From assembly GCA_008704415.1 (NCBI GenBank), contig VXIS01000037.1:62001-126000 (forward strand): DNA of 64,000 nt. The letters are read 5' to 3'. The notes below the pieces were generated by a model, which was not told the DNA's origin, searched no databases, and worked only from the letters and a program-made list of their open reading frames with translations. The stretch is from Sphaerosporella brunnea (lineage: Eukaryota > Ascomycota > Pezizomycetes > Pezizales > Pyronemataceae). Both the position numbers and the translations under genes were made by a program. Positions 12,319 through 24,111 of the stretch are shown in pieces (the first letter of the stretch is position 1; every line of letters begins with the position of its first letter).

Positions 12319-13333
12319 TTACGTCGTTGTTGTGTGTTGGCCAGACGAAGTCGGGCATTGCTTTGTGTGTTAGTTGTGTTGGTTGTGTCTTTTGCGTATG
12401 GGTTTGTTGGAGTTGTGGTGGGGATATCATCGTTGATTTTTTTCTTCTCTTTTTTTTTTGCTCTGCTTTTGTGTTTGGGGTGGGCCGGTGGGCAGAAGAT
12501 GTGTATGTTACTCTGCTACATTGTTGCATCGCTTGTCTCGTTGAGTACCGACCACTGCTACTTCCTGCCAGATGGGATCAGAACAGGAATGGGTTGGGAA
12601 TTGAATAAACGGGAATGTAACACGCTTATGCATAAGCCACGTGGGGTCCATAGCGCGGCTAAAACCGTTGGCGGCTAATCTTAACTCCTCTAATCTCCCT
12701 CTAAACTCCACTCCTCACTAGGGGATAAGCCGAATGATGTTGACCACGGCCGAGCGGCAACAGACCGCCCACTCACCCCCGGAAATAAGGGACCACTGCT
12801 CTTCCATACGCATGATGGGGCAGCCTAGCTCTACAAAAATAATGGGAAATTTGCGCTTTCACCGCCAAAGTGCTCGTGTTGAGACCACCGCCACGCAATT
12901 TATAAATTTGCTCCGCCATGCAGAACGCTAAATAACTATCTTGAGTTTTCATTTCTGGTGTGGCAGATTAAGAAAAAAAAAAGGTGTTTGTGTTGCGTGA
13001 CGACTTTTTGTATGAGGGGTCCCATACAAAATCGCCTTCCGAAAAGCTCTCAACACCGCCTTCCAGCTCATAGCACCTCCAGTTTTGCTCTCTTTTTTTT
13101 TTTTTTTTTTTTTTTTTCTCTGATTCTTCGGATATTGAATTCCATGTGTTTTTTCTACTTTCCCGGCCAGTGGTCAATTTTTTTGGACCAAATGGTAATT
13201 TTTTTGGTAAGGTGGTGAAAAGTGAGCATTCTTTTTGTCCTAGTACTTACTGTACTGAGTACATAAAAACCCCGCAGTCCGCACCTCTTCTCCTCCTGCA
13301 ATATTCCACAGCACAAAGAAACCACCGCAACTA
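12319..13333. other. Intergenic, SNT1 3' end and reductase promoter
   Basis: No gene seen. Contains T-rich sequence just after SNT1 (probable 3' untranslated region), a 23-base T run near 13090-13118, and GC-poor sequence before the aldo/keto reductase. Confidence 0.45.
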
Positions 13334-14422
13334 ATGGCAACCACAACGACGACGACGACGCTACCCACGCGCACGCTGGGCCGCAACGGGCCGAGCGTGC
13401 CCGCGCTGGGGCTGGGCTGCATGGGTCTCTCCGCGTACTACGGCCCGGTCAAGCCGGACAGCGAGCGGCTAGCGTTTCTGGACCGCGCATACGAGCTCGG
13501 GCTGCGCTTCTGGGACACGGCGGATATCTACGGCGACAGCGAAGAGCTGCTGGGACGGTGGTTCCGCGAGCGGGCGGGGAAGCGCGGCGACGTCTTTCTG
13601 GCCACCAAGTTTGCGATCAACAAGGTTGAGGAGGGAAATGGCGTCCGCGGTGACCGCGCGTATGTGCTCCGCGCTTGCGAACGCAGCCTGAACCGCTTGG
13701 GCGTTGACTATATCGATTTGTACTATATGCACCGGTGAGTTTGTGATTTTTTTTTTTTTTTTTTTTTTTTTGGCGGGGGGGGGGGAAGGGAGGGCGGGGG
13801 CTGACGATGCTGCTGCAGCCCTGACCCTGAGACCCCCATCGAGGAGACGATCGGCGCGCTGCTGGAGCTCAAGGCCGCGGGCAAAATCAAGCACATCGGC
13901 CTCTCCGAGTGCAGCGCGGCTACGCTGCGGCGCGCCGCGGCGCTGACCCAGATCGCGGCGTACCAGGTCGAGTACTCGCCGTTCTTCACGGACATCGAGG
14001 CGGCCGAGATCTCGCTGCTGTCGACGGCGCGGGAGCTGGGCGTCGCGATAGTGCCGTACAGCCCGCTCGGCCGCGGGCTGCTGACGGGGAAATACCGGTC
14101 GCCGCGCGACTTCGCGGCCGGCGACTTCCGCCGCATGTTGCCGCGGTACAGCGAGGAGAACTTTCCGCGCCTGCTGGAGGTCGTCGATGCGCTTGCGGCG
14201 CTGGCGGCGGCGCGCCCGCGCTGCTCCGTTGGCCAGCTCACGCTGGCGTGGGTCCTGGCCCAGGGCGACGACTTCGTCCCCTTGTTTGGAACTACCAGCG
14301 TTCGGAATTTGGAAGAGAATTTGGCCGCGCTGGAGGTGCGCCTGTCGGAGCTCGAGGAAAGGGAGATCAGGAACGTCGTTGATAAGGCTAGCCTTGTCGG
14401 TGCGAGGTATCCCGAGGCGTAA
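13334..14422 (+). CDS. Aldo/keto reductase (YakC-like)
   Basis: Two exons, 13334-13734 and 13819-14422, encode 334 residues. The enzyme should reduce aldehydes or ketones with NADPH. The catalytic tetrad of the superfamily is visible: D61 and Y66 in WDTADIYG, K92 in LATKFAI and H133 in LYYMHR. The C-terminal half carries the cofactor motifs [16 protein letters not shown] and [18 protein letters not shown]. The N-terminus has a run of seven threonines after MA. The 84-bp intron begins GTGAGT, contains a long T run then a G run, and ends TGCTGCAG; it splits the codon after H133. Length fits the stand-alone reductases of the S. pombe YakC (pyridoxal reductase-like) type, but the substrate cannot be told from sequence. 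The gene is unusually GC-rich compared with its flanks. Confidence 0.88.
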
Positions 14423-15563
14423 GCTCCCCCCCCCCTCTGTTTCTGCGGACGGTGAAGGCTGATGGGCTGGTTAGCATGAGTAAGGGACTGTTTGGTGACT
14501 CGGCGCCGAAGAAGGACTAGGACGAAGGGGGTTGATGTATGTCGGATCATACAACTCGCCAGATCTGGAGTAGAACGGATGCTTGATAATTTTGCCAATT
14601 TCGCCCGCGAGCTGTGTGGCCAACGCCATATCGAAGCCCCCCCTCTATCCCAGAAGATGAGACAAATACCACCTTCCCTCCGTTGGTTACTTCCCCTAGA
14701 TTTAGTTTTTCTATTCCTACTGCAGGGTTACTCACAGCCGCTCATTCGGCCGCCAATAAGGGGGTTCGAAAAGTATGATATACCAATATCAGTTACAATA
14801 TTTTACCGAAAATGTCAATAACTTTCGAAGGACAATACAGAGCTAAGGTAAAAACTGCAGTGAAACATTTAGAGTTGCGCCGAGGCCGAGTGACGGCTTG
14901 GGCAAGCTCAGCAAGATCCGGTCATTTCTTCCCAGCATGATCTGCCAGTAGAGCTGGGCGGAAGAAGAAGCTTAGCGGTAGCATCTGCGTGCATAAGCAA
15001 GGAGGCTTGCCACACTGGGTAGTCGAGGTAATGAGATGTGCTTCGACAGCATCCCGGCGGGGAAGAACGTGGTGAATAGCGGTGCGTCCAGTCAGGAGAT
15101 CACCAAGACACGCTCAGAAGGAGACCTCGGAACCGTTGATAAACAGCTGAAGAGCACATGCTTGTTATCCACAACAGCTTGCAGCAAGGGTGCTTGAGTC
15201 TTTCTCACTCCGACGCCGAGCTCTAATCTCACCCTTTATACCGGTCCCAGGCGCAACAATCTACCGTGTAATCTTAAGTCACGTGCGGAAACGTACCTGA
15301 TCGAACCGTAATTATCGACCACTGTGGGCCTGGTTTTTTTATTTTTTGTTTTTTTTCCCACGAGCGCGGGCCAACCAGCCCAGCACCAGGAGAAGACAAC
15401 ACGAGCAGCAGGCAGGCAGCAAGCGTGAGGATAGGATGTGCGACATGGAGCAAGCACAACCTTCAAGCTTGGGCGGAGATTTGATTTGCGGATAGATCCA
15501 CAGTGTATCACTCGGTACCAAACCCGGTGAATTGCTCGCTAATCACAGTATGTCTACAAACGT
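14423..15563. other. Intergenic between convergent genes
   Basis: The reductase and the transporter converge here. I see no gene and no repeat. The 14740-14850 part is AT-rich. TCACGTGC at about 15280 is a possible E-box but lies near the 3' end of the transporter, so its role is doubtful. Confidence 0.4.
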
Positions 15564-16928
15564 CTACACGGTCCTCCTGCTAACCCTCGGCACAGCAGCC
15601 CACAGCAGCGCCTGCGCAGCCAACAGCGCGACCAACACAGGCTGGAGGACTCCAACACCGACCTTCGCAGCGACGGCACCGGTCAAGAACGGGAACGCGG
15701 CGCTCCCCGCCTGGCCGGTGGTGCTCATGAAGCCGATGGCGGGGACATGCAGTTCCTTGGGCAGCAGCTTGGTGGCGACGCTGATGCCGGTGGGGAAAAA
15801 CGGGCCGATGAAGAAGCCCAGCAGCGAGATCATCACGGCGTTCGCGAGCAGGTTGGGCACGAGCCAGAAGGTTAGTTGCACCGCGAGCGAGAGCACGAGG
15901 TAGACAAAGACCATGCGCCGCTCGCCGAGCCGGAACGTTATGTCGGCGAGCAGAAGCCGCCCGAGGGTTAGGCCGCCCCAGAAGCCGGAGGCTACGTACC
16001 CGACGCTGGAGGCGTGGCCGCCGCGCTCGCGGATCAGGAATTCTACCACCCAGCCTGAGGTTGTTAGCAGTGGTGGCCCCGGGGGGGTTGGAGGGGGAAT
16101 ACCCCCAGCTGTAACCTCAGTGCCGACATAGAGGAAAAAGAACAAGCTGATCAAGATCACGGTTCTGTTTGAGACAGTTTTTTTGAGGTCGGAGGTAGCG
16201 CGGTCCCTGGCGCCGGCCGGGGGTTTCCCAATACCGCCCCAGAACGCGGTGGCGATGAGCGCCACGTTCAGAAGCGCGATCCCGAAGGCTACGAGGTAGA
16301 AGTGGTTCCAGTGCGGCGTGCTGCTGGCGATCTTGGTCGCGATCAGCGGCGACACCAGTGCTCCGGCCCCGTACACCGCGTGCAGCACCCCCAGCCACCT
16401 GTGCGCATCGTGCACGCCGCCGACAAACGAGTTGGCCTGCGCGTCTTGGTATGCGATCCCCAGGCCGGCGAGGAGGTAGGTGAACACGAACAGCGCGAAC
16501 GGCGGCTTCCAGAACTGGAGCGCGTGGGCGAGCAGCTGGAGGGTGCCGCCTAGCAGCATCACCCCGCCTGTCCCCAGCCGCGCCGTGAGGTGCACGTTTG
16601 TCAATGCGGCGATGCTCCAGCCGAGGAAGTTTACCAGGTAGACTACGGCGATGAAGAGCAGGCCGACCGAGTACGCGGGTTGGAGATAGGGCACGAGCGC
16701 CCCCGTTGCCGCGTCGTTGATCCCGCCCAGGAAGATGGAGAAGTTCATGGAGAGGAGCTGCCATTTGACGCTGCTGACGTTGGGGGGAGTGAAGACGACC
16801 GCACCCTCGGGCGGCTCCTCGTGAGGTGAGGAGGGATGCGAGCGCTCTTCATCCGAGGGGTAGTGGTGGGTTTGGAGGCGCGGCAGCTCGATTGCTGCCG
16901 GGGCGGGCACGGTGATGGTCGAGGACAT
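15564..16928 (-). CDS. Major facilitator superfamily transporter (BSC6/fucose-permease-like)
   Basis: Two exons, 16928-16103 and 16054-15564, give 438 residues. A soluble Ser/Pro/Glu-rich N-terminus (about 60 residues) precedes eleven or twelve hydrophobic segments. Family-type motifs include FSIFLGGINDAATGALVPYL in the first helix, a Q-D-A-Q-A-N stretch in the fourth, and GFFIGPFFPTGISVATKLLP followed by GFMSTTGQAGSAAFPFLTG late in the protein. This is the fungal BSC6-like branch near bacterial fucose permeases; the substrate is unknown. The 48-bp intron (16055-16102) has donor GTATTC, a TGCTAAC branch site and acceptor CTCAG; it is a multiple of three without stops, and removing it restores helix seven (VGTEVTAGGWVVEFLI). 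The gene is divergent from CWC27, sharing about 500 bp of promoter. Confidence 0.88.
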   Translation of the reverse strand: MSSTITVPAPAAIELPRLQTHHYPSDEERSHPSSPHEEPPEGAVVFTPPNVSSVKWQLLSMNFSIFLGGINDAATGALVPYLQPAYSVGLLFIAVVYLVNFLGWSIAALTNVHLTARLGTGGVMLLGGTLQLLAHALQFWKPPFALFVFTYLLAGLGIAYQDAQANSFVGGVHDAHRWLGVLHAVYGAGALVSPLIATKIASSTPHWNHFYLVAFGIALLNVALIATAFWGGIGKPPAGARDRATSDLKKTVSNRTVILISLFFFLYVGTEVTAGGIPPPTPPGPPLLTTSGWVVEFLIRERGGHASSVGYVASGFWGGLTLGRLLLADITFRLGERRMVFVYLVLSLAVQLTFWLVPNLLANAVMISLLGFFIGPFFPTGISVATKLLPKELHVPAIGFMSTTGQAGSAAFPFLTGAVAAKVGVGVLQPVLVALLAAQALLWAAVPRVSRRTV

Positions 16929-17315
16929 AGTTTCTGGTGTTCCAATGGGAGGGAGATACGGACTTGTACATGCTGGGGGGATTTATATATGGCCAAAGTG
17001 TATGATCTACACCTGCAGGTAGTCTTGGAATCTCGTATTGGCGGGGATGGTGGGGGGAATGTGACTCCGGGATGCGGGCCGCTATCCCCGCATCTGCAAC
17101 CCCGCACACCGAGCACATCCGACGGATCAATATCTATGCATATGCATTGTTTCAGCGCAAGATACGCTGTGTCCTGTCAGATTGTTGAGTTTAATGTAGT
17201 TGGTGATAGATGTGGGTGAGAACTCGCTTGGCATCGCGTAATTCCCGGCTGAGCCCGCTGAGATGCCACTTTTTTGCATGCTGGCCGGAGTAGTTGCACA
17301 GTCAGCACTGGCAAT

Positions 17316-17321
17316 CACGTG
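17316..17321. promoter_or_regulatory. CACGTG E-box within TCACGTGA
   Basis: The palindrome TCACGTGA lies about 110 bp before the CWC27 start. In fungi this core is bound by bHLH factors of the Cbf1 type. It is a short motif, so chance is possible. Confidence 0.4.
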
Positions 17322-17379
17322 ATCGACAGTGAAGCCTGTCAAAGTTGACCAGCGCGTTATCACCGACGAACATCAACAG

Positions 17380-17424
17380 CACCACCACCACCACCACCAC
17401 CACCACCACCACCACCACCACCAC
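17380..17424. repeat. (CAC)15 microsatellite abutting a start codon
   Basis: Fifteen CAC units end one base before the ATG of CWC27, so the repeat is in its 5' untranslated region. Length changes here could alter leader length without touching the protein. Confidence 0.9.
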
Positions 17425-17425
17425 A

Positions 17426-19029
17426 ATGGCGCAGCTCTACGCGCTCGAGCCACAAACCAAGCAAGTCCCCTTCCCCGAGTTCCCCTCCGGTGGCGCGCGC
17501 ATCTAACGAGGGGCAGTGCCAAAGTCGTGCTCAAAACCAACTTCGGCGACCTCGAGCTCGAGCTCTGGGGCCAGCAAACGCCGCTAACCACGCGCAACTT
17601 CCTGCAGCTGTGCTACGACGGCTACTACAACGACACTGTCTTCCACCGATTAGTGGCCGGGTTCATACTGCAGGGCGGAGATCCGACGGGCACCGGGCAT
17701 GGCGGCGAGGCCATCTACCCGGGCGGGCTGTTCGCGGACGAGTTCCATCCGCGGCTCAAGTACAATCGCCGCGGCCTCGTCGGCATGGCGAATTCGGGGA
17801 AGAAAGACGATAATGGCTCGCAGTTCTTTTTGACCCTGGGCGATACGAAGGAGTTGACGGGGAAGAATACGCTGTTTGGGAAGATCGTCGGCGACACGGT
17901 TTACAACCTTGTGAGGATGGGAGAGATGGAGGTGGAGGAGGGCACCGAGCGCCCGGTTTTCCCCCCCAAGATTATCTCCGCCGAGGTCCTGGTCAACCCG
18001 TTTGATGATGTGAAGCCGCGGGAGACAAAGCGCAAGGCAGAGGTGCTGGAGAAGGAGAAACCGAAGAAGCCAGCGCCGAAAAAGAAATCCGGGAAGCAGC
18101 TTCTGTCATTTGCGGGGGACGACGAAGAGGACGGAATTCCGACCGCTCCTCTACGGAAGAAGCCAAAATTCGATACCCGACTCGTCGTTGCCGGCCCAGA
18201 GCAAGAAAAAGCCGCCGCACCAAATAAACACAAAGAAATGCTCAAAGGCCGCGAGAAGCCGCAACCTGCCGCGCAAAAAGGAGCTACTCTGCCGCCGCCG
18301 CCGCCATCACCAAAGCCGAAACCACCCAAAGCCACCACCCTCTCCCCGTCACGTTCTCCGACCCCCCCACCCCCCTCCAAAGCCGCCCAGCGCCTCGCAG
18401 AAACCAACGCGCAAATCGCCGCGCTCAAAAAGTCGTTGCGCCGCTCCCTATCACCACCGCCGCCGGCGCCGGCGGCCCCCAAAGAAGCCAGCGGCAAAAA
18501 GAAATCCCTCCTCGCAATCCAAAAAGCCATGCTCCCCCCCACCAGCATCCAAGGGCGCAAAAAGAAGCACCGCAAGGAAGCAGACGACTCGGAAGCGTTC
18601 GCGGCGCTGCAAAAGTTCCGCGAAAAGCTCGCGTCTGCACCCTCCAGCAGGACTAAGGAGCCCTCCTCGCCCATGCACATGGACTCCAAGAATGCGCCTG
18701 AGGACCAAGACACGGAGGCTGCGCTGTGCGACCTCCACTTCATCCCCAACTGCCAGAGCTGCAGCAAGTGGGATGCGGCCGATGAGGCGGACGCCGCCGA
18801 CGGCGGCGGCGGCGACGTCTCTAGCGATCTATGGAGCCATACCCTGAGCTTTGAAAAGGACCGTCTCGGCAAGGACCTCTCGTGGAAGGCAAAGAACGAG
18901 GAGCTGGTCGTTATCGATCCGCGCGAGAAGCAGAGGGAGATTATGGGAAAGAGGAAAGGTGGGGATAGGGATAGGGGTAGGGATAGGGGTAGGGGGAGTA
19001 GAAGGGATGAGCGCAGGAGGGGGGAGTAG
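17426..19029 (+). CDS. CWC27: Spliceosomal cyclophilin-type protein Cwc27
   Basis: Two exons, 17426-17460 and 17517-19029, encode 515 residues. Cwc27 is a cyclophilin-fold component of activated spliceosomes. The cyclophilin domain covers about residues 12-180, with FHRLVAGFILQGGDPTGTG, GLVGMANSGKKDDNGSQFF and KNTLFGKIVGDTVYNL. A long Lys/Pro/Ser-rich region follows, then the fungal C-terminal signature LCDLHFIPNCQSCSKWD and SFEKDRLGKDLSWKAKNEEL. No GT-AG intron gives a correct frame at the start. A GC-AG intron (17461-17516, donor GCAAGT, CTAAC branch, CAG acceptor) gives MAQLYALEPQTNAKVVLKT, which fits the family N-terminus (human EPPTNGKVLLKT, from memory). The RNA-binding-like C-terminal basic tail (RDRGRDRGRGSRRDERRR) is low complexity. 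Confidence 0.92.
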
Positions 19030-19443
19030 ATGTTGTTTGTCCTTTGTTGTGTTGAAATGTCGAACCTCCACCGAGTGATTCTCAGTGAAGCATCTATCAG
19101 TGAAGCATCCCAGATTCGAGTGACGCCTTGTGCTAAGCCAATCCAAGTTGATCACGCGGGGGGCGAAGAAACGCTTTCAAGAACAAATGATGCTATATTG
19201 CATTGTATTGTGTCCTTGTACATATGAAGTACTTGCTCTACAACAAAGAAGCAAAGCATGCTATGCAAGGTCGAAGGTACTTGGTATCCACAAAAGGAAT
19301 TCGTAACGTCGTAACGTCGTAACCAAAAGGCCAATGAGAAAAAGAGAAGCCCAAAACGCCGTCCAAAAAAAAAAAAAGCAAACGCAAAGAATATCCCAAA
19401 GAAGAAAAAAAAAATCCCAAAAAAAAAAACGCCAAAACACCGA
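19030..19443. other. Short intergenic region between convergent genes
   Basis: CWC27 and the deaminase-like gene converge here. It contains A-rich tracts (about 19366-19430) and a small repeat of GTAACGTC near 19306-19321. Nothing else is seen. Confidence 0.45.
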
Positions 19444-22400
19444 TTAAGCAGCCGCACTGACAACGCTCCTGGCCTCCTCATCCCAAAACACCTCCATCCT
19501 AACCACAGCATCGGGGAAGATGATATCGAGCACCATCATCTCACTCGTCTTGACCACCTCATGCACCTTCAATGGCACCTCTTTCTTTACCGTTATCAAG
19601 CTTTGGGGCCGTCGTTTCCTCAGCCCCGTTCTCAGCCGGAACCCACGGCACTGTATCATCTCGCCCTTTCGATTGAGATCGCTCAGCTTCCCCGAGAACA
19701 CAGCGTCGCCGATCGATAGGCTCTCGCTGTAGTTTCCGGCGAGGTAGATGGTGTAGCCTGTTTCCTGCGACGGCGAGGAGTCGTGCGAGTGGCGTTCGAT
19801 GGTCAGGTTTAGTGCGCCGAGGGGAGAGCGGGGTGGGGGCGGTGGCACTGGTGGTGGCATGGAATGGTATTTGTCCTTGAGGGAGGCGGAGGCAGAGGCG
19901 GAGGTGGCGGAGGGAGAGGCGGAGGTGGCGGAAGTGGCAGTCGTTGCTGAGGTTGCAGACTTGGCCGAGAACGGAGTGCTGGTGTCTGTGCTGATGCTGA
20001 CACGTTCACGTTCACGTTGGGGCGAGGAGCGAGGGGATGGCGGTGCAGGGTGAGGAGATTGGCGCTTCGACACCTGGACTTCGAGGGAGGCAACGCCGGG
20101 GGAGGGGCTGGCAAGCGCTTTGTGGGAGAGCAGTGAGGCCGGGGCTGAAACTGGAGACGTCGGTGTTGCGTCTGGGGTTGGGAGGCCAAGGTCTTTTGAA
20201 GTGCGCAGCGGCAGTGGCGTGCTCGGCTTGTTTGCAACTGGTGATGTGTCAGGTGTTGGCAAACCAATATGCCTCTCCCTGTGCCTTTCCCGTTTCCTCG
20301 AACGCTGGTTCGAGGCTTCACTCTCGACGGAGGACTTCGAGCCTCTGCTGCGTAGAGACCCTGGAGCCGAGATAGCCGCGTCGACATATCTAGAAGCGGG
20401 TCTCAACGAGGTAGGCGAGAGTGGAACGCCGCCAAAATCCTCAGGAGGAGTCAGCGGCATGCGGAAGCCCGGCATCAACACCCGAGGAGCAGGAGTCGAC
20501 ACTCTCGACGAGCGAGCCGAGGGCGGAAGCGGGATTCTCTCGGCCATGTGCGGCGAGATGGCCCAGTCGCGGACTTTGCTGATGGACGATTTCTGCGAAA
20601 GCGTGGTTTGCATGTCGGGAAAGATGATTCTGGACGGCAGCAGCAACGGGGACGGCGCGGTTGGGAGCTTGGGAAGAGCGGGTGGTTTGGCGATTGCCAA
20701 TGCAGGTGCAGGTGCAGGTGCAGGTGCAGGCGAAGACGAAAGCGCGTTCTCCTTTCCTGTGCTGATGATGCTGACTGTGCTGAGGGGGGAATGCGGGACG
20801 GGAGGGCTGAGCGGGGTGAGCGGGCTGAGCGGGGGTGGTGGTGGTGGTTGCTGCTGCTGCGTGGCCGTGGGGGTGGCAGTGCGAGACGATGCGCTGGCGA
20901 CTGACGCAGTACGCGGGCGTCGCGGCGGAGCGGGAATGGGGGCTGACAAAGCAGCCGCACAGCTGGCCTCGAGCTGCGACGTCATCTGTTTCGCCACGTC
21001 CTGGCAGCGAGCCACCTCAGCCGCCGAGCCGCAGACCATCGACGGCAGCGTCCAGCGCGGATGCAGCGTCGCGCTCGTCTTCGACACGGCGAAGCGGCCG
21101 TGCAGCTCCAGGAACTTCGCGCACAGGTGGCAGGTCTTCTTGCTCGCGCCGATGAACGTGGGCGCGTTGACCGCGGCGCCGGCGGGGGGGTGCTCCTCGT
21201 AGTACTTGACCAGCTGGATCTCGGCGTGGATGTGGGGCCGCCCCAGGTACAGCTCCTCGTACTTGCGGAGAAGCCCCGTCTCCGAAAGCCCCGTGCGCCG
21301 CTTGAGGTTCAGTTTGGCCTCGTCGAGCGGGCGCGCGAGCAACTCGGCTGCGAGCGTGGCCAGCCCGGTGTCGGGATGCTCGGGGAGCGCGAACGATTCG
21401 CGAACCGGCGGAGCCACCGTGAGGACCTCGAGCACCTTGAAGGCTGCGGGGTACTTGGTGGCGCTGGAAACCAATGAGTAGGTGGCCGCCTTGTATCGGC
21501 CGAGCTTCTCGATGGTTTGCACCAAGGCCTTCTGAACGTCGATGGTGGTGACCAGTGTCCGGAAGCTCTGGGAGCTCGTTAGCAAATGCCATCTCGACAC
21601 CTCGACAGCGAGTGGGGCACACCTTTGACTTGCGAGCCAGGTAGCAAGTATCCAGCAGCCGTTCAACCTCCTCCCGACCGCTGCCCTCGGTGTTGGCAAC
21701 GTCCTGGCATTGATCGTAGATCTTGCGCAGCAAAGACACGGGATCCATCACGGAGGCCGTGCTCTGGGCAGTCAAAGTGGACTGCAACGAAAGGTCCGAG
21801 TCGCCCAGGGCCGAAAGCCGTCTCTTCTGTACCAAAGCCTCGCGGAACATGGCATGCAGAGGATTGAACTGGCGATTGAACTTGACCTTCAGGTCCTTAA
21901 CGATCTTGAGGGTTTCAAGGTCGAGCACACACTGCCACGCGTCATGTCTGAGTTTCGGTTCGTTCTTGCCTGGACATACCAGTCAGCACCGACCACAGCA
22001 GCAGCAGTAATGGACAACCAAACCCACCATTGGCAGCAGCGTTCTCCAAGGTCTTACAGAGCCTATTAAGCCCATCGACAATCCTCTGGGGCACACCTTC
22101 GTTCATAGCGCCCTCATTCATAGCCAGCCTAAACGCCAGGCCACCGGCACTCCTCTCCTCGACGCACACGGCAGACACAAACTCGGCACCCGCATCCGCC
22201 GCAGCCAGGAACGCAAAGTTATCCGCCGTGTCCCGCTCGACTTTGGACGGCAGGACACGCCAGCCCGCGGCGGCGTGCTTATCCGCATCGTGTTCCCACG
22301 ACTTTAGCTTGGAGGCCTGCGCGGCCGGGTCGCTGGGCGTGCGGGACACCAGCGACTGCAGCGCTGCTAGCTCCACGAAGCGGGTTCGGCTCGAGGCTGA

Positions 22401-22574
22401 CCACGAGAAGACGTTGTCCATGCGCGGATCCGCGGGTTCTCGTGGCGGCTGTGCTTTTCTGGCGGAGAGGGTACGCCGGGGCGGTGAGGAGGAGGGAGCG
22501 TTTGGGGGAACGGTGGAGCTCCTCCGCCGGGGGGTCTCCTTGATAGGCATCGAGGGTGGTGATTCTCCGGGCAT
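19444..22574 (-). CDS. Large protein with an OTT_1508-type nucleic-acid deaminase-like domain
   Basis: Three exons, 22574-22028, 21969-21623 and 21567-19444, give 1005 residues. The middle region holds deaminase-fold zinc motifs: H-A-E at 412-414 (PHIHAEIQLVKYYEE) and C-x2-C at 444-447 (KKTCHLCAKFLELHGRF), the layout of the OTT_1508-like deaminase family found in fungi and some bacteria. The proline usual before the first cysteine is a threonine here. Upstream, residues about 50-300 are helical (e.g. ETLKIVKDLKVKFNRQFNPL). Residues about 520-850 are Ser/Pro-rich and disordered. The C-terminus (about 880-1005) is again conserved-looking: GYTIYLAGNYSESLSIGDAV and QSLITVKKEVPLKVHEVV. Intron 1 (donor GTGGGT, acceptor TCCAG) and intron 2 (donor GTGTGC, TGCTAAC branch, acceptor CCCAG) both restore frame. 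The substrate is unknown; the domain name is from memory of the family. Confidence 0.82.
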
Positions 22575-24111
22575 TGTGTATGCGAATGCGTATAATTTCG
22601 TAGTGGTCCAGCACAGGAATCAAGAATCAAAACCCCAAAAACTAAAAACTAAAAACTAAAAGCACAAAAAAAACCCAAGAAACTCTCAATCTCAGTAGAG
22701 GACCCCGCCGCCGTTCTTGAGGATTGTTGGAATGGAGAGGAGGAGTTTGGTGGGCCGGGAACAAAGCAATATAAACCCCACAATCTGAACGATCGTATAT
22801 ATTCTACTCTATGTGTATGTGCTTCTGTGTATTACTCTGCCGCCCCACCGCCCGCCGGCGAAAAACCTTCAGCTGCAGAAAATCCGCCGTGCGTTGTATC
22901 GTATCAACACGAATTTGCATTGGCATGACCGACTGGCCCACTCGAGGCAGTTCCTGTGGCTTGCTTCTGGGGCCAGCTAGTTCTGTACAAAGTCCACCAC
23001 GTCAGTTAACGCATCCAACTGCAACATCCACCGTTTCCGGCAAGAATCGCGCCATCCCTCCCCCAGTGATCTGCTCACGACGGACCACGTAGTCAGTCTT
23101 CTGCTTGCGTTGCGTTACCCTCATTTACTGGGTCAATCAAGTTGACGATAGAGTATCTAGGTATATGAAGAGCAGAGCAGCAACCGCGATCGAATCGTAG
23201 CCCAGCCCAGCCCTAACCCTTGTGCCATTGCCAGTTGGTGGGTGGGTGGGTAAAGCGAGCATGAGGTTGCTGCAATTGACGAATGCTATCATTGCTTTGC
23301 TTTGGTACCTTGTGCGGTGCCACGATTTGACGAACGACGTGCAGTTACCTGTGGGGTGGTGAACGATCCAGCGGTTGGTTGGTTGACGGAAGGCCTTGAA
23401 GTTCGTCCCGGGCCTCGCATGGGTGTGGGGGGCGGGGCGGCCAGTGGATAGACAAACCTGAACCCGAACCCAATCGCAAACGCCGCCGCATCCGCCGCTG
23501 GAGCCGGCCGCATCAGGAAATCCGGCGGAGGAGCTCCCTCCAGAGCCGGGTTCCCAGTTGCTAACAGGCACACATCTGCAAGGCAAGATCTACATAGCAA
23601 ATGAAGCGGAGCGGGTTGTTTCCATACATGACAGAGTAACGGTACGCGGTAGTAGCGCAGAAATAACCATCTCCAATCTCCTGGATCAAAAAAATAATCA
23701 ATCAATCTCTCGACGAGTTGATTCGACTCGATTTTGCATTTTTTTTCGGCAAGCACAAAACGTGCGCACGAACGTTATCGTCAACATCCCATCACCTGCT
23801 ACTGTTACAGTTATATCCGACGTCAAACACATAGGATAGGACAAAAAAAAAAGAAAAAGAGGTATGGCTGCCGGGCCAGCAATCAAGGAGGAGGATTCGC
23901 ACACTCACCCAGACAGTTCCCGCCGAATACGAGGAAAGGAAAAAAAAAAGTACAGACAAACAAAACCTACAAAACCCTTGACGAAAGAAAAAGCCTGAAT
24001 GCGGATCAGAATAAAAAGTAATCGTCCCAGATTTCTCTCTCGAAGTAGAAATATTTCCGACAGAGAATCCATTCCCCCGTTTTATTTGCTCGCCACAATC
24101 ACAGTCCACCC
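22575..24111. other. Intergenic, promoter of deaminase-like gene and H2A.Z 3' side
   Basis: No gene is supported. There is a small AACTAAA repeat near 22638-22660, a possible TATATA stretch near 22795-22801, and A-rich tracts near 23840-23855 and 23938-23950. Open frames at 23137-23756 have no recognisable product. Confidence 0.45.

Larger units (their letters stand above)
16929..17425. promoter_or_regulatory. Shared upstream region of divergent transporter and CWC27 genes
   Basis: Both genes start outward from this 497-bp gap, so it must hold both promoters. On the transporter side there is a TATATA-like stretch at about 16981-16989. On the CWC27 side there is a TCACGTGA palindrome and a CAC repeat. 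Confidence 0.6.

Noticed and set aside
20120..21202. 360-residue plus-strand frame opposite the deaminase-like gene
   Set aside because: Antisense shadow; the minus strand has the H-A-E and C-x2-C motifs and consistent splice sites.
23137..23756. Two overlapping minus-strand frames (149 and 155 residues)
   Set aside because: No recognisable domain, no splice-supported extension, and each overlaps the other in a different frame.
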